Shown here piece by piece: positions 7,267 through 15,818 of a DNA stretch of 30,424 nucleotides (the stretch's first letter is position 1; every line of letters begins with the position of its first letter). Source of the DNA: Actinomycetes bacterium. Lineage in GTDB: Bacteria > Actinomycetota > Actinomycetes > Actinomycetales > Cellulomonadaceae. The notes beneath the pieces were generated by a model. It saw nothing but the letters and a program-made list of their open reading frames with translations, did not search any database and was not told the origin of the DNA. Location of the stretch: assembly GCA_023412515.1 (NCBI GenBank), contig JAEYNO010000366.1, forward strand, positions 1-30,424. Reading direction: 5' to 3'. The translations under genes and the position numbers were made by a program.

Positions 7267-9546
7267 TCAGACGGCGGTCGCGTGCGTCCAGCGCGCGTCG
7301 TCCAGCGTGACGGCGTAGGTCTCGCCCGCGAGCTCGACGCTCGCCTCGACCTCGCGCTCGGCGCACGACGGCCCGACCCACACGCGCAGCTCGCCGGGCT
7401 CGACCACGCGGCGGCCCGAGCGGTCCGTGAACGCCAGGCGCGCGGCGGGCACCGTGAGCTCGACGTCGACGCTCTGCCCGGGGGCGAGCTCGACGCGGTG
7501 GTAGCCGAGCAGCTGCGCGACGGGGCGCGTGACGCTCGCGACGACGTCGTGCCCGTACAGCTGCACGACGTCGGCGCCCGTGCGGCCGCCCGTGTTGGTG
7601 ACCGTCACCGTGACGGCCAGGCCGCCGTCGGTCGTCGCGCCCGGCGCGACCCGCAGGTCGGAGTGCGTGAACGTCGTGTACGACAGCCCGTGCCCGAAGG
7701 GCAGCGTCGGCACGGTGCTGAGGTTCGTGACGTCGCCGTCGCCGCCCAGCGCGGGGTGCAGGTACGTGTACGGCTGGGCCCCGGCCGAGCGCGGCATGCT
7801 GATCGGCAGCCGGCCCGACGGGTTCACGCGGCCGCTGAGCAGGCCGGCGATCGCGGTGCCGCCCTCCTCGCCCGGGAAGAACGCCTGCACGGCCGCGGCG
7901 CAGCGCCCCAGCGCCCAGTCCACCGCGTACGGGCGGCCCGTGAGCATGACGAGCACGACGGGCGTGCCGGTCGCGAGCACCGCCTCGACGAGCTCGCGCT
8001 GCACGCCGGGCAGCTCGAGGTCGTCGCGGTCGCAGCCCTCGCCGACCGTGCCGCGGCCGAACAGCGCGGCGTGGTCGCCGACCACGAGCACGGCGACGTC
8101 GGCGTCGGACGCGAGCGCGACGGCGTCGTCGAAGCCCGAGCGGTCGTCGTCGTCGACCGCGCAGCCGCGCGCGTAGGTGATCTGCGCGGCGTGCTCGCGG
8201 CGCAGCGCCTCGAGCACCGTGGGCGACTCGATGCCCACCGGCACGTCCGGGTGGTGCGCGAGCACGTGGTTGAGGAACGAGTAGCAGCCGAACAGCGCGG
8301 CCGTGCGGTCGGCGTTGGGGCCGACGACGGCGATGCGCGCGTCGGGCGCGACGGGCAGCGTCCCGTCGTTGGTCAGCAGCACGAGCGACCGCTCGGCGAG
8401 CTGCGCGGCGATCTCGCGGTGCTCGGGGCTGTCGAGGTCGACCTCGGCGGGCGGCTCGTCGTCGAACCGCGCGTCGAGCAGGCCGAGCTCCTCCTTCTGC
8501 GCGAGCGCGCGCAGCACCGCGCGGTCGACGAGCGCCTCGTCGACCTTGCCCGAGCGCACGGCCTCGGCGAGCGGCGTGAGGTACGCGTCGCCCGTGGGCA
8601 GCTCGATGTCGACGCCCGCCGCGAGGGCCTGCCCGGCGGCGTCGCCGAGGTCGGCCGCGACGTGGTGCAGCAGGTGCAGGAACGCGACGCCGAAGTAGTC
8701 GGCGACGACCGTGCCGTCGAAGCCCCACCGGTCGCGCAGCACGCCGGTCAGCAGCTCGGGGTTGGCCGCGACGGGCACGCCGTCGATCTCGGCGTAGGAG
8801 TGCATGACCGAGCGGACGCCGCCGTCGAGCACGGCCATCTCGAACGGCGGGAGGAGCACGTCGGCGACCTCGCGCGGGCCCGCGTGCACGGGGCCGAAGT
8901 TGCGGCCCGACTGCGACGCCGAGTAGCCGACGAAGTGCTTGAGCGTCGCGTGCACGCCCGTGGACTGCAGACCGCGCACGTACGACGTGCCGAGCGTGCC
9001 GACCAGGTACGGGTCCTCCGAGATGCACTCGTCGACGCGGCCCCAGCGCGGGTCGCGGATGACGTCGAGCACCGGCGCGAGGCCCTGGTGGACGCCGAGC
9101 GTGCGCATCGAACGGCCGATGACCTCGCCCATGCGGGTCACGAGGTCGGCGTCGAACGACGAGCCCCACGCGAGCGGCGTCGGGAAGGTGGCGGCGCCCC
9201 AGGCCGACAGTCCCGTGAGGCACTCCTCGTGCACGAGCGCCGGGATGCCCAGGCGGGTCTCGTTGACGAACCAGCGCTGCTTGGCCCACAGCCAGCGCGC
9301 GCGCTCGACCGCGTCGATCGGACGCGTGCCGTACACGCGCGTGAGGTGGCCCAGGCCGTCCTTGATGACGTCGTCGAGGCCGCGCTCGACCTCGAACTCG
9401 CCCTGCAGCGGCGCGACGGCCTCGCCCTCGCTCTTCTCCCAGAAGCCCACGATCTGGGCGAGCTTCTCCTCGAGCGTCATGCGCTCCAGGAGGTCGCGGA
9501 CGCGGGTGCTGGGCTGCGACGGTGCAGCCGTCTGGAGATCCGTCAC
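7267..9546 (-). CDS. Cytoplasmic GH3 beta-glycosidase (beta-xylosidase or beta-glucosidase)
   Basis: This 759-residue protein has the full GH3 layout: a TIM-like barrel (about 20-350) with RDPRWGR (164-170) and KHF (203-205), an alpha/beta sandwich (about 385-585) and a C-terminal fibronectin-III-like domain (about 625-725). The nucleophile is predicted as Asp283 in VADYFGVAFL. The likely acid/base is Glu503 in GEGCDRDDLELPG. It lacks a signal peptide, so it acts on imported oligosaccharides. The GTG start has GAAGGAG eight bases upstream. It is the last gene of the transporter operon, 135 bp after the second permease, with a strong hairpin in the gap. The gene order (binding protein, two permeases, GH3, divergent LacI) is the same as that known for streptomycete xylobiose (bxl) operons, so beta-xylosidase is favoured. 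Sequence alone does not exclude beta-glucosidase. Confidence 0.92.
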   Translation of the reverse strand: MTDLQTAAPSQPSTRVRDLLERMTLEEKLAQIVGFWEKSEGEAVAPLQGEFEVERGLDDVIKDGLGHLTRVYGTRPIDAVERARWLWAKQRWFVNETRLGIPALVHEECLTGLSAWGAATFPTPLAWGSSFDADLVTRMGEVIGRSMRTLGVHQGLAPVLDVIRDPRWGRVDECISEDPYLVGTLGTSYVRGLQSTGVHATLKHFVGYSASQSGRNFGPVHAGPREVADVLLPPFEMAVLDGGVRSVMHSYAEIDGVPVAANPELLTGVLRDRWGFDGTVVADYFGVAFLHLLHHVAADLGDAAGQALAAGVDIELPTGDAYLTPLAEAVRSGKVDEALVDRAVLRALAQKEELGLLDARFDDEPPAEVDLDSPEHREIAAQLAERSLVLLTNDGTLPVAPDARIAVVGPNADRTAALFGCYSFLNHVLAHHPDVPVGIESPTVLEALRREHAAQITYARGCAVDDDDRSGFDDAVALASDADVAVLVVGDHAALFGRGTVGEGCDRDDLELPGVQRELVEAVLATGTPVVLVMLTGRPYAVDWALGRCAAAVQAFFPGEEGGTAIAGLLSGRVNPSGRLPISMPRSAGAQPYTYLHPALGGDGDVTNLSTVPTLPFGHGLSYTTFTHSDLRVAPGATTDGGLAVTVTVTNTGGRTGADVVQLYGHDVVASVTRPVAQLLGYHRVELAPGQSVDVELTVPAARLAFTDRSGRRVVEPGELRVWVGPSCAEREVEASVELAGETYAVTLDDARWTHATAV

Positions 9547-9637
9547 GGATCCGACTCCTTCGGGACAGGGAGCGGCAGGCGGCCGCGACGCAGGGATGAC
9601 GCAGGTGACGCAGGAACTGGGGTGGTGCAGGTACGGG

Positions 9638-9674
9638 GCGGTGCCCGCGCACGTCGACCGTGCGCGGGCACCGC
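9638..9674 (-). terminator. 16-bp perfect hairpin between permease 2 and the GH3 gene
   Basis: The arms 9638-9653 and 9659-9674 are perfectly complementary with a 5-nt loop. The element begins 7 nt past the permease stop codon. No U-tract follows it. It may be a partial terminator, an RNase-resistant 3' end that stabilises the upstream message, or a processing site that uncouples expression of the GH3 gene from the transporter genes. Confidence 0.5.
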
Positions 9675-9681
9675 GGTGCGG

Positions 9682-10560
9682 TCAGCCCTTGACCGCGCCC
9701 GTCAGACCGCCGACGATGCGGCGCTCGAACAGGCTGAAGAACACCAGGGCGGGGAGCATCGACAACGACGTGAACGCCAGGACGCGCGCCGTGTCGACGG
9801 AGTGCTGCGACGCGAACGCCTGCACCCCGAGCGGCAGCGTGAACGCCGACTCGTCGTTGAGGATGAACAGCGGCAGCATGTAGCTGTTCCAGCTCGCGAT
9901 GAACGCGAGGATGCCGACCGTGACGACGCCGGGCATCGACAGCGGCACGACCATCCGCCAGAAGAACGACAGCTTGCTGCACCCGTCCAGCAGCGAGGCC
10001 TCCTCGATCTCGTCGGGGATGGCCCGCAGGAAGGGGACCAGGATGATGATCGTCGTCGGCAGCGCGAACGCCACCTGCGGCAGGATCACGCCGGCGAGCG
10101 AGTTCATGAGGCCGAGCTCGCGCACCAGGATGTACAGCGGCGTGATCGCGACCGTCATCGGGAACATCAGGCCCGCCGCGAACAGCGAGTACAGCGCGCC
10201 GCGGCCGCGGAACCGGTACCGCGCCAGCACGTAGCTGGCCGCGAGCCCGAGCGCGACGACGCCGAGCGTCGTGCTCAGCGCGGCGACGGCCGAGTTGAGC
10301 ACCTGGGTCCAGAAGACGCTGCCGCCGAGGACGTCGAGGTAGTTGCTGACCTGCCACGGCGAGGGCAGACCGGACGGGTCCAGCGTGATCTGCGAGTTCG
10401 TGCGGAACCCGCCGAGCACGATGTAGACGACCGGGGCCAGGATCGCGGCGATCAGCAGGGCTGCGACGCCCCAGACCGCGGCGTCGCCGCGGCGACGGCT
10501 CGAGGTCTTGCTGACCGTCGTGGCGGTCGTGGCCGGACGGCGGATCGTGGTGGTCGCCAT
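9682..10560 (-). CDS. Sugar ABC transporter permease 2 (MalG/BxlG-like)
   Basis: This 292-residue inner-membrane protein has an N-terminal cytoplasmic Thr/Arg-rich tail, a first membrane segment at about 28-50, and further hydrophobic segments typical of the six-helix MalG type. The cytoplasmic EAA loop is recognisable in EIEEASLLDGCSKLSFFWRM and continues into VPLSMPG; it docks the ATPase. The ATG overlaps the permease 1 stop by one base (TGATG), a sign of translational coupling. With permease 1 it forms the membrane channel of a carbohydrate (CUT1-type) importer, probably for xylo- or gluco-oligosaccharides given the adjacent GH3 enzyme. Confidence 0.92.
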   Translation of the reverse strand: MATTTIRRPATTATTVSKTSSRRRGDAAVWGVAALLIAAILAPVVYIVLGGFRTNSQITLDPSGLPSPWQVSNYLDVLGGSVFWTQVLNSAVAALSTTLGVVALGLAASYVLARYRFRGRGALYSLFAAGLMFPMTVAITPLYILVRELGLMNSLAGVILPQVAFALPTTIIILVPFLRAIPDEIEEASLLDGCSKLSFFWRMVVPLSMPGVVTVGILAFIASWNSYMLPLFILNDESAFTLPLGVQAFASQHSVDTARVLAFTSLSMLPALVFFSLFERRIVGGLTGAVKG

Positions 10561-11570
10561 CAGCGCTTCCCTCCCGTGGTCGCGCCCTCGGTGTCGCGCC
10601 GCAGCACGAAGCGCTGGTAGATGAGCGCGACGATCAGCGAGATGACGAAGAGGACGACGGCGACCGCGTTGCCGTAGCCGAAGCTGCCGGCGTTCCGCCC
10701 GTTGACGACCATGTAGGTCGCCATGGTCGAGGTGCCCGCGGTCGAGGCCACGTACTGGCCCCAGACGATGTAGACGAGGTCGAACAGCTGGAGCGAGCCG
10801 ATGATCGACAGGAACGCCCAGATGCGCAGCGTGGGGCCGAGCAGCGGGAGCGTGATGCGCCGCTGCACCTGCCAGTACGACGCGCCGTCGATCGCGGCGG
10901 CCTCCGAGAGCTCCTCGGGGATGCCCTGCAGACCGGCGAGGAAGAGGATGACGGCGAAGCCGACGTACTTCCACGTGATGATGATCATCAGGGTCCAGAT
11001 GGCGATCTTCGGGTCCGACAGCCAGTCACGCTGCAGGCTGTCCAGCCCGAGCTTGCCCAGCAGGTCGTTCACGGCGCCCGAGGTCTGGAGCATGAGGCTC
11101 CAGCCGGTGCCGACGACGACCTCGGAGATCACGTACGGCACGAAGATGAGGACCCGGATGACCGACTGGCCGCGCATCTTGCGGTTGAGCAGGAGCGCCA
11201 GGGCGATCGCGATCGGTCCCTGCATCACGAGCGACATCACCATGATGAAGGCGTTGTGCCGCAGCGCGTCGTGGAACGTCGGGTCGGTGAGGATCGTGAC
11301 GTAGTTCCGCAGGCCGACGAAGTCGGTCGGCGGGCCGAAGCCCTGCCAGCTGAAGAACCCGTAGTACGCCGCCATGACGACCGGGAAGATGACGAAGGCC
11401 AGGAAGACGATCAGGGCCGGGCCGGCGAGCAGGGCGATCTCCGCCCGCATGCGCCAACCGATCCCGCGGGCCCGCCCCGCCGAGGGCGGCACGGTGACCG
11501 TGCCGCCCTCGGCTGCGAGACCCGTGGGCGAGCCCTGTGCGTCGCGCACGTTCTCGCTGATGGATGACAT
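10560..11570 (-). CDS. Sugar ABC transporter permease 1 (MalF/BxlF-like)
   Basis: This 336-residue membrane protein has a long N-terminal cytoplasmic stretch (1-42), a first membrane helix at about 45-68 and several more hydrophobic segments. The EAA motif lies in ELSEAAAIDGASYWQVQRR, followed by LPLLGP. It pairs with permease 2 as the heterodimeric pore. The start is 13 bp after the binding-protein stop and has only a weak ribosome site. Codons 20-31 encode Ala-Glu-Gly-Gly-Thr-Val-Thr-Val-Pro-Pro-Ser-Ala within a 35-nt perfect palindrome. This part of the protein is probably disordered, so the palindrome is likely maintained for its RNA or DNA role. Confidence 0.92.
   Translation of the reverse strand: MSSISENVRDAQGSPTGLAAEGGTVTVPPSAGRARGIGWRMRAEIALLAGPALIVFLAFVIFPVVMAAYYGFFSWQGFGPPTDFVGLRNYVTILTDPTFHDALRHNAFIMVMSLVMQGPIAIALALLLNRKMRGQSVIRVLIFVPYVISEVVVGTGWSLMLQTSGAVNDLLGKLGLDSLQRDWLSDPKIAIWTLMIIITWKYVGFAVILFLAGLQGIPEELSEAAAIDGASYWQVQRRITLPLLGPTLRIWAFLSIIGSLQLFDLVYIVWGQYVASTAGTSTMATYMVVNGRNAGSFGYGNAVAVVLFVISLIVALIYQRFVLRRDTEGATTGGKR
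11479..11513 (-). repeat. 35-nt perfect palindrome inside the permease 1 coding start
   Basis: Seventeen bases on either side of a central G at 11496 are perfectly complementary. The arms are 11479-11495 and 11497-11513; the innermost bases read ACGGTGACCGT. In mRNA this would make a very stable hairpin about 57-91 nt into the permease gene and about 70-105 nt past the binding-protein stop. It resembles the intercistronic stabilisers that raise binding-protein over permease levels in other ABC operons, but here it is inside the coding sequence. Confidence 0.6.
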
Positions 11571-11583
11571 CGTGGACTCTGCC

Positions 11584-12873
11584 TCAGCCCTTCGCGGCAG
11601 CGTCGTTGACGGCCTTGACGATCGCCTCGGGCGAGCCCGAGCCGGCGAGCATGTCGACCACGCCGACGTTCAGCGCGTTGCCGACGTTCTGGCCGAACAG
11701 CGTGTCGAGCCAGACCGAGACGTAGGCCGCGTCGTTGTACGCCGCGAGGACGTCCTGCAGGGCCGGGTCGGTGACGACGCCCTGCGCCTCCTTGCTGGCG
11801 GGCAGCGTGACGAAGGCCTCGGCGTACTTCTCCTGGTACTCCTTCTGCATGTAGAAGTTCAGGAAGTCGGCGCACTCCTTGGGGGCCTTGACCCAGCAGG
11901 AGTTGCCGTCGACGCCACCCATCATGGCCGACGGGTCACCCTTGCCGCCCTCGACGGCCGGGAAGGGGAACCAGCGCAGGTCCGCGAGGGGCTCCTTGGT
12001 CGGCGTGAGGTCCTTGATCACGCCCGGGTCCCACGCGCCCATGAGCTCCATCGCCGCCTGGTGGTTGGCGATGAGACCGGCGGACGAGCCGGCGCCCTGC
12101 TGGGCCGACGTCGTGAGGTAGCCCTCGTTGAACGGCTCCGTCTCGGCGAAGTCCTGCAGGTCCTGACCGGCCTTGAGGAAGCAGTCGTCGTCGAAGCTGC
12201 GCGACTTCGCGGCCTCGTCGATCGCGTCCTTCGAGCACTCGCGCAGCGCGAAGAAGTAGTACCAGTGCGCGGCGGGCCACGCGTCCTTGGCGCCGAGGGC
12301 GACCGGGCTGGTGCCCGCGGCCTTGAGCTTGGAGACCGCGTCGTTGAGCGAGGCCATGTCGGTCGGCGTCTCGGTGACGCCGGCCTCCTTGAACAGGTCC
12401 TCGCTGTAGTAGATGCCGCCGGGCAGGATCGACTGCGGCATGCCGTAGACCTTGCCGTCGACCGAGAGCGCGGAGAGCGCACCGTCGCCGAGCGCGGACT
12501 TGACCTCGGGCGAGATCAGGTCGGTCAGGTCCATGACCTGGCCGGCCTTGACGACGTCGGCGAGCTTGCCGCCGCCGCGCGACATGAAGATGTCCGGCGC
12601 GTCGCCCGCGTTGAGCGCGGTCTGCAGCTTGCCGTCCATGTCCTCGTTCTGGACGACCTGGGCCTTGATCTTGACGCCGGGGTTGGCGTCCTCGAAGGCC
12701 TTGATGGTGTCGTCCCAGAACTTCTTGCCGTCGCCCGTGGTGGAGTTGTGCCACAGCGTCATCGTGACGTCGCCGCCGTCGCTGCCGTCGCCGCTGTCCT
12801 GCGAGCACGCCGTGATGCCGGCGGCCAAGACGAACACCGCTGAGGTGAGCGCCAGGGTCTTCCTCACGTTCAT
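11584..12873 (-). CDS. Sugar ABC transporter solute-binding lipoprotein (BxlE/CUT1-like)
   Basis: This 429-residue protein has a lipoprotein signal: a basic start, a hydrophobic core and an ITAC lipobox with Cys23 as the lipidation site. The mature part begins with an acidic spacer and then TMTLWHNSTTGDGKKFWDD, the first strand of a family-1 extracellular binding protein. Numerous Trp residues in later segments (such as GAWDPG and VSVWLD) suit stacking on sugar rings. It captures the oligosaccharide outside the membrane and delivers it to the two permeases downstream. The ATG is preceded by GAAGAGGA. It is the first gene of the operon and is divergent from the LacI-family gene, with which it shares a 236-bp control region. 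Confidence 0.93.
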   Translation of the reverse strand: MNVRKTLALTSAVFVLAAGITACSQDSGDGSDGGDVTMTLWHNSTTGDGKKFWDDTIKAFEDANPGVKIKAQVVQNEDMDGKLQTALNAGDAPDIFMSRGGGKLADVVKAGQVMDLTDLISPEVKSALGDGALSALSVDGKVYGMPQSILPGGIYYSEDLFKEAGVTETPTDMASLNDAVSKLKAAGTSPVALGAKDAWPAAHWYYFFALRECSKDAIDEAAKSRSFDDDCFLKAGQDLQDFAETEPFNEGYLTTSAQQGAGSSAGLIANHQAAMELMGAWDPGVIKDLTPTKEPLADLRWFPFPAVEGGKGDPSAMMGGVDGNSCWVKAPKECADFLNFYMQKEYQEKYAEAFVTLPASKEAQGVVTDPALQDVLAAYNDAAYVSVWLDTLFGQNVGNALNVGVVDMLAGSGSPEAIVKAVNDAAAKG

Positions 12874-13035
12874 GAACCCGTCCTCTTCGTCGAGTCGATC
12901 CCTGTAGGGACGCGCCCTGCTCGGTCGTCGACCTCGCGGGACACGCATCCTGCACCGACGGTACGGCCCCCTCGCCGGCCCTCGGCACCCGGTCGGTGGC
13001 GACGTCGCCGTCCCCGACCGGGCTTGACGCTGACG

Positions 13036-13065
13036 AGTCTGAACCGGCGTCCGGGTCGAAGTCAA
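13036..13065 (-). promoter_or_regulatory. Candidate promoter of the ABC/GH3 operon
   Basis: A TTGACT -35 hexamer (13060-13065, minus strand) lies 18 bp from CAGACT (13036-13041), which keeps the A2 and T6 of the -10 consensus. The leader to the binding-protein ATG would be roughly 155 nt. The LacI-type site lies 7 bp upstream of the -35. Confidence 0.35.
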
Positions 13066-13071
13066 ACGATG

Positions 13072-13087
13072 TCGATAACGATATCGG
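13072..13087. promoter_or_regulatory. LacI-type operator in the divergent control region
   Basis: TCGATAACGATATCGG is an imperfect palindrome centred on CG, with six of eight pairs matched. A central CG is typical of LacI-family sites. It lies between the divergent lacI and binding-protein genes. It shares the core TCGATAACG with two sites at the GH10 xylanase promoter (22411 and 22423). It overlaps the place where a -35 for lacI would be, so autoregulation is likely. Confidence 0.6.
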
Positions 13088-13097
13088 CACGATGGCC

Positions 13098-13103
13098 TAT
13101 GCT
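13098..13103 (+). promoter_or_regulatory. Predicted -10 box for leaderless lacI-type gene
   Basis: TATGCT fits TAnnnT and ends 6 nt before the GTG at 13110. This favours a leaderless message and the GTG start over the upstream ATG at 13092. Confidence 0.4.
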
Positions 13104-13109
13104 CACCGT

Positions 13110-14114
13110 GTGGAGCAGGTCACCCGCGTCAAGATGACCGATGTCGCCCGGACGGCAGGGGTCTCGGTCGCGACCGTGTCGAAGGTCGTCAACGGTCGCT
13201 ACGGCGTCTCGCAGGAGACCCTGGCGCGCGTCCAGCGGGTGATCGACGACCTCGGGTACGAGGCGAGCCTCGGCGCGCGGTCGCTGCGCAGCCACCGCAC
13301 CAACGTGCTGGGGATCCTCGTCGCCGAGTTCGAGCCGTTCTCGACCGAGCTGCTCAAGGGCGCCGGGTCGGTGGTCGGCAGCACGGGCTACGAGCTGCTC
13401 GCGTACTCGGGCGGCGGGGGCGGCGAGGTCGGCTGGGAGCGCCGGTACCTGTCGCGGCTGTCCGGCACGCTCATCGACGGCGCGGTGATCGTCACGCCCA
13501 CCGTGCTCGACACCTACCCGGGCGTCCCCGTGATCGCGATCGACCCGCACGCGGGCCCCTCGGGCCTGCCGACCGTCGACTCCGACAACCTCGCGGGCGG
13601 CGTCATGGCGACCGAGCACCTGATCTCGCTCGGGCACCGCCGCATCGCGCACCTCGGCGGCCGCACCGACCTCGACTCGGCGCGCCTGCGCGAGCAGGGC
13701 TTCCGTCAGGCCATGGCCGCGGCGGGCCTGCCGGTCGACGAGTCGCTCGTGCTCGCCGGCGGGTACCGCCGGCTCACGTCGGCGGCACCCGCGCACGACC
13801 TGCTGGACCGGCCCGACCGGCCGACCGCGGTCTTCGCCGCCAACGACCTGTCGGCGCTCGCCGTGCTCGACGCCGCGCGCGACCTCGGCCTGCGCGTGCC
13901 GCACGACGTGTCGGTCGTCGGCTTCGACAACGTCCCGGAGTCGGCGCTGAGCGACCCGTCCCTGACGACGGTCGCGCAGCCGCTGCGCGAGATGGGCGCG
14001 ACAGCGCTGCGGATGCTCGCGGACCTCGTCTCCGGCCGCGAGGTCCCGATGCACCTGCGGCTCGCCACCGAGCTGCACGTGCGCTCGACCACGGCTCCCC
14101 CGCCGCCCTTCTGA
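13110..14114 (+). CDS. LacI-family transcriptional regulator (BxlR-like)
   Basis: This 334-residue protein has an N-terminal LacI headpiece, VKMTDVARTAGVSVATVSKV then VNGRYGVSQ (about 7-35). It then has the hinge-helix region ending near SLRSHRT and a periplasmic-binding-protein-like sensor domain (about 66-330) with TVDSDNLAGG, SLGHRRIAHLGG and AVFAANDLSALAVL. It is expected to bind a CG-centred palindrome and release it when oligosaccharide or sugar is present. I chose GTG 13110 because a -10 box lies just upstream. ATG 13092 and ATG 13134 are alternatives and lack convincing ribosome sites. It is divergent from the ABC/GH3 operon and is the likely repressor of that operon, of itself, and of the GH10 xylanase gene that carries matching sites. 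Confidence 0.92.
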   Translation: MEQVTRVKMTDVARTAGVSVATVSKVVNGRYGVSQETLARVQRVIDDLGYEASLGARSLRSHRTNVLGILVAEFEPFSTELLKGAGSVVGSTGYELLAYSGGGGGEVGWERRYLSRLSGTLIDGAVIVTPTVLDTYPGVPVIAIDPHAGPSGLPTVDSDNLAGGVMATEHLISLGHRRIAHLGGRTDLDSARLREQGFRQAMAAAGLPVDESLVLAGGYRRLTSAAPAHDLLDRPDRPTAVFAANDLSALAVLDAARDLGLRVPHDVSVVGFDNVPESALSDPSLTTVAQPLREMGATALRMLADLVSGREVPMHLRLATELHVRSTTAPPPPF

Positions 14115-14135
14115 CGGCGGCGCGACCGTGCGCGA

Positions 14136-14158
14136 CCGGCGCCGTGGCAGGGCGCCGG
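14136..14158. terminator. Hairpin between convergent lacI and POT genes
   Basis: This is an 8-bp perfect inverted repeat (CCGGCGCC at 14136-14143, GGCGCCGG at 14151-14158) with a 7-nt loop. It lies in the 48-bp gap between two convergent stop codons, where a bidirectional terminator is expected. No T-tract is present on either side. Confidence 0.4.
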
Positions 14159-14162
14159 GACG

Positions 14163-15704
<1,542 letters not shown>

Positions 15705-15807
15705 CCGGCCATCGTGGCGTGCCGTCCCGGCGGGTGCACATCGGCGACGGTCGTCGGCGCGCCCGGCACCGCGTCCGGCTCGCCGGGCGGGGTGCGCCGC
15801 CGCGGGT

Positions 15808-15813
15808 TAGCGT
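15808..15813 (+). promoter_or_regulatory. Predicted -10 box for leaderless photolyase gene
   Basis: TAGCGT fits TAnnnT and ends 5 nt before the GTG start at 15819. This supports both the start choice and a leaderless transcript. Confidence 0.4.
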
Positions 15814-15818
15814 GCGAC

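Noticed and set aside
6883..10620. A plus-strand open frame of over 1200 codons opposite the ilvD and GH3 genes
   Set aside because: It is Arg/Ala/Val-rich with no domain and lies antisense to two confident genes. High GC removes stop codons from antisense frames.
12899..12910. A short TCCCT/AGGGA palindrome in the binding-protein leader
   Set aside because: It is only five paired bases, has no second copy, and is unrelated to the TCGATAACG sites; too weak to call an operator.
12996..13109. An upstream extension of the LacI-family gene to 12996
   Set aside because: It would run through the operator and predicted promoters, and the residues are unlike LacI N-termini.
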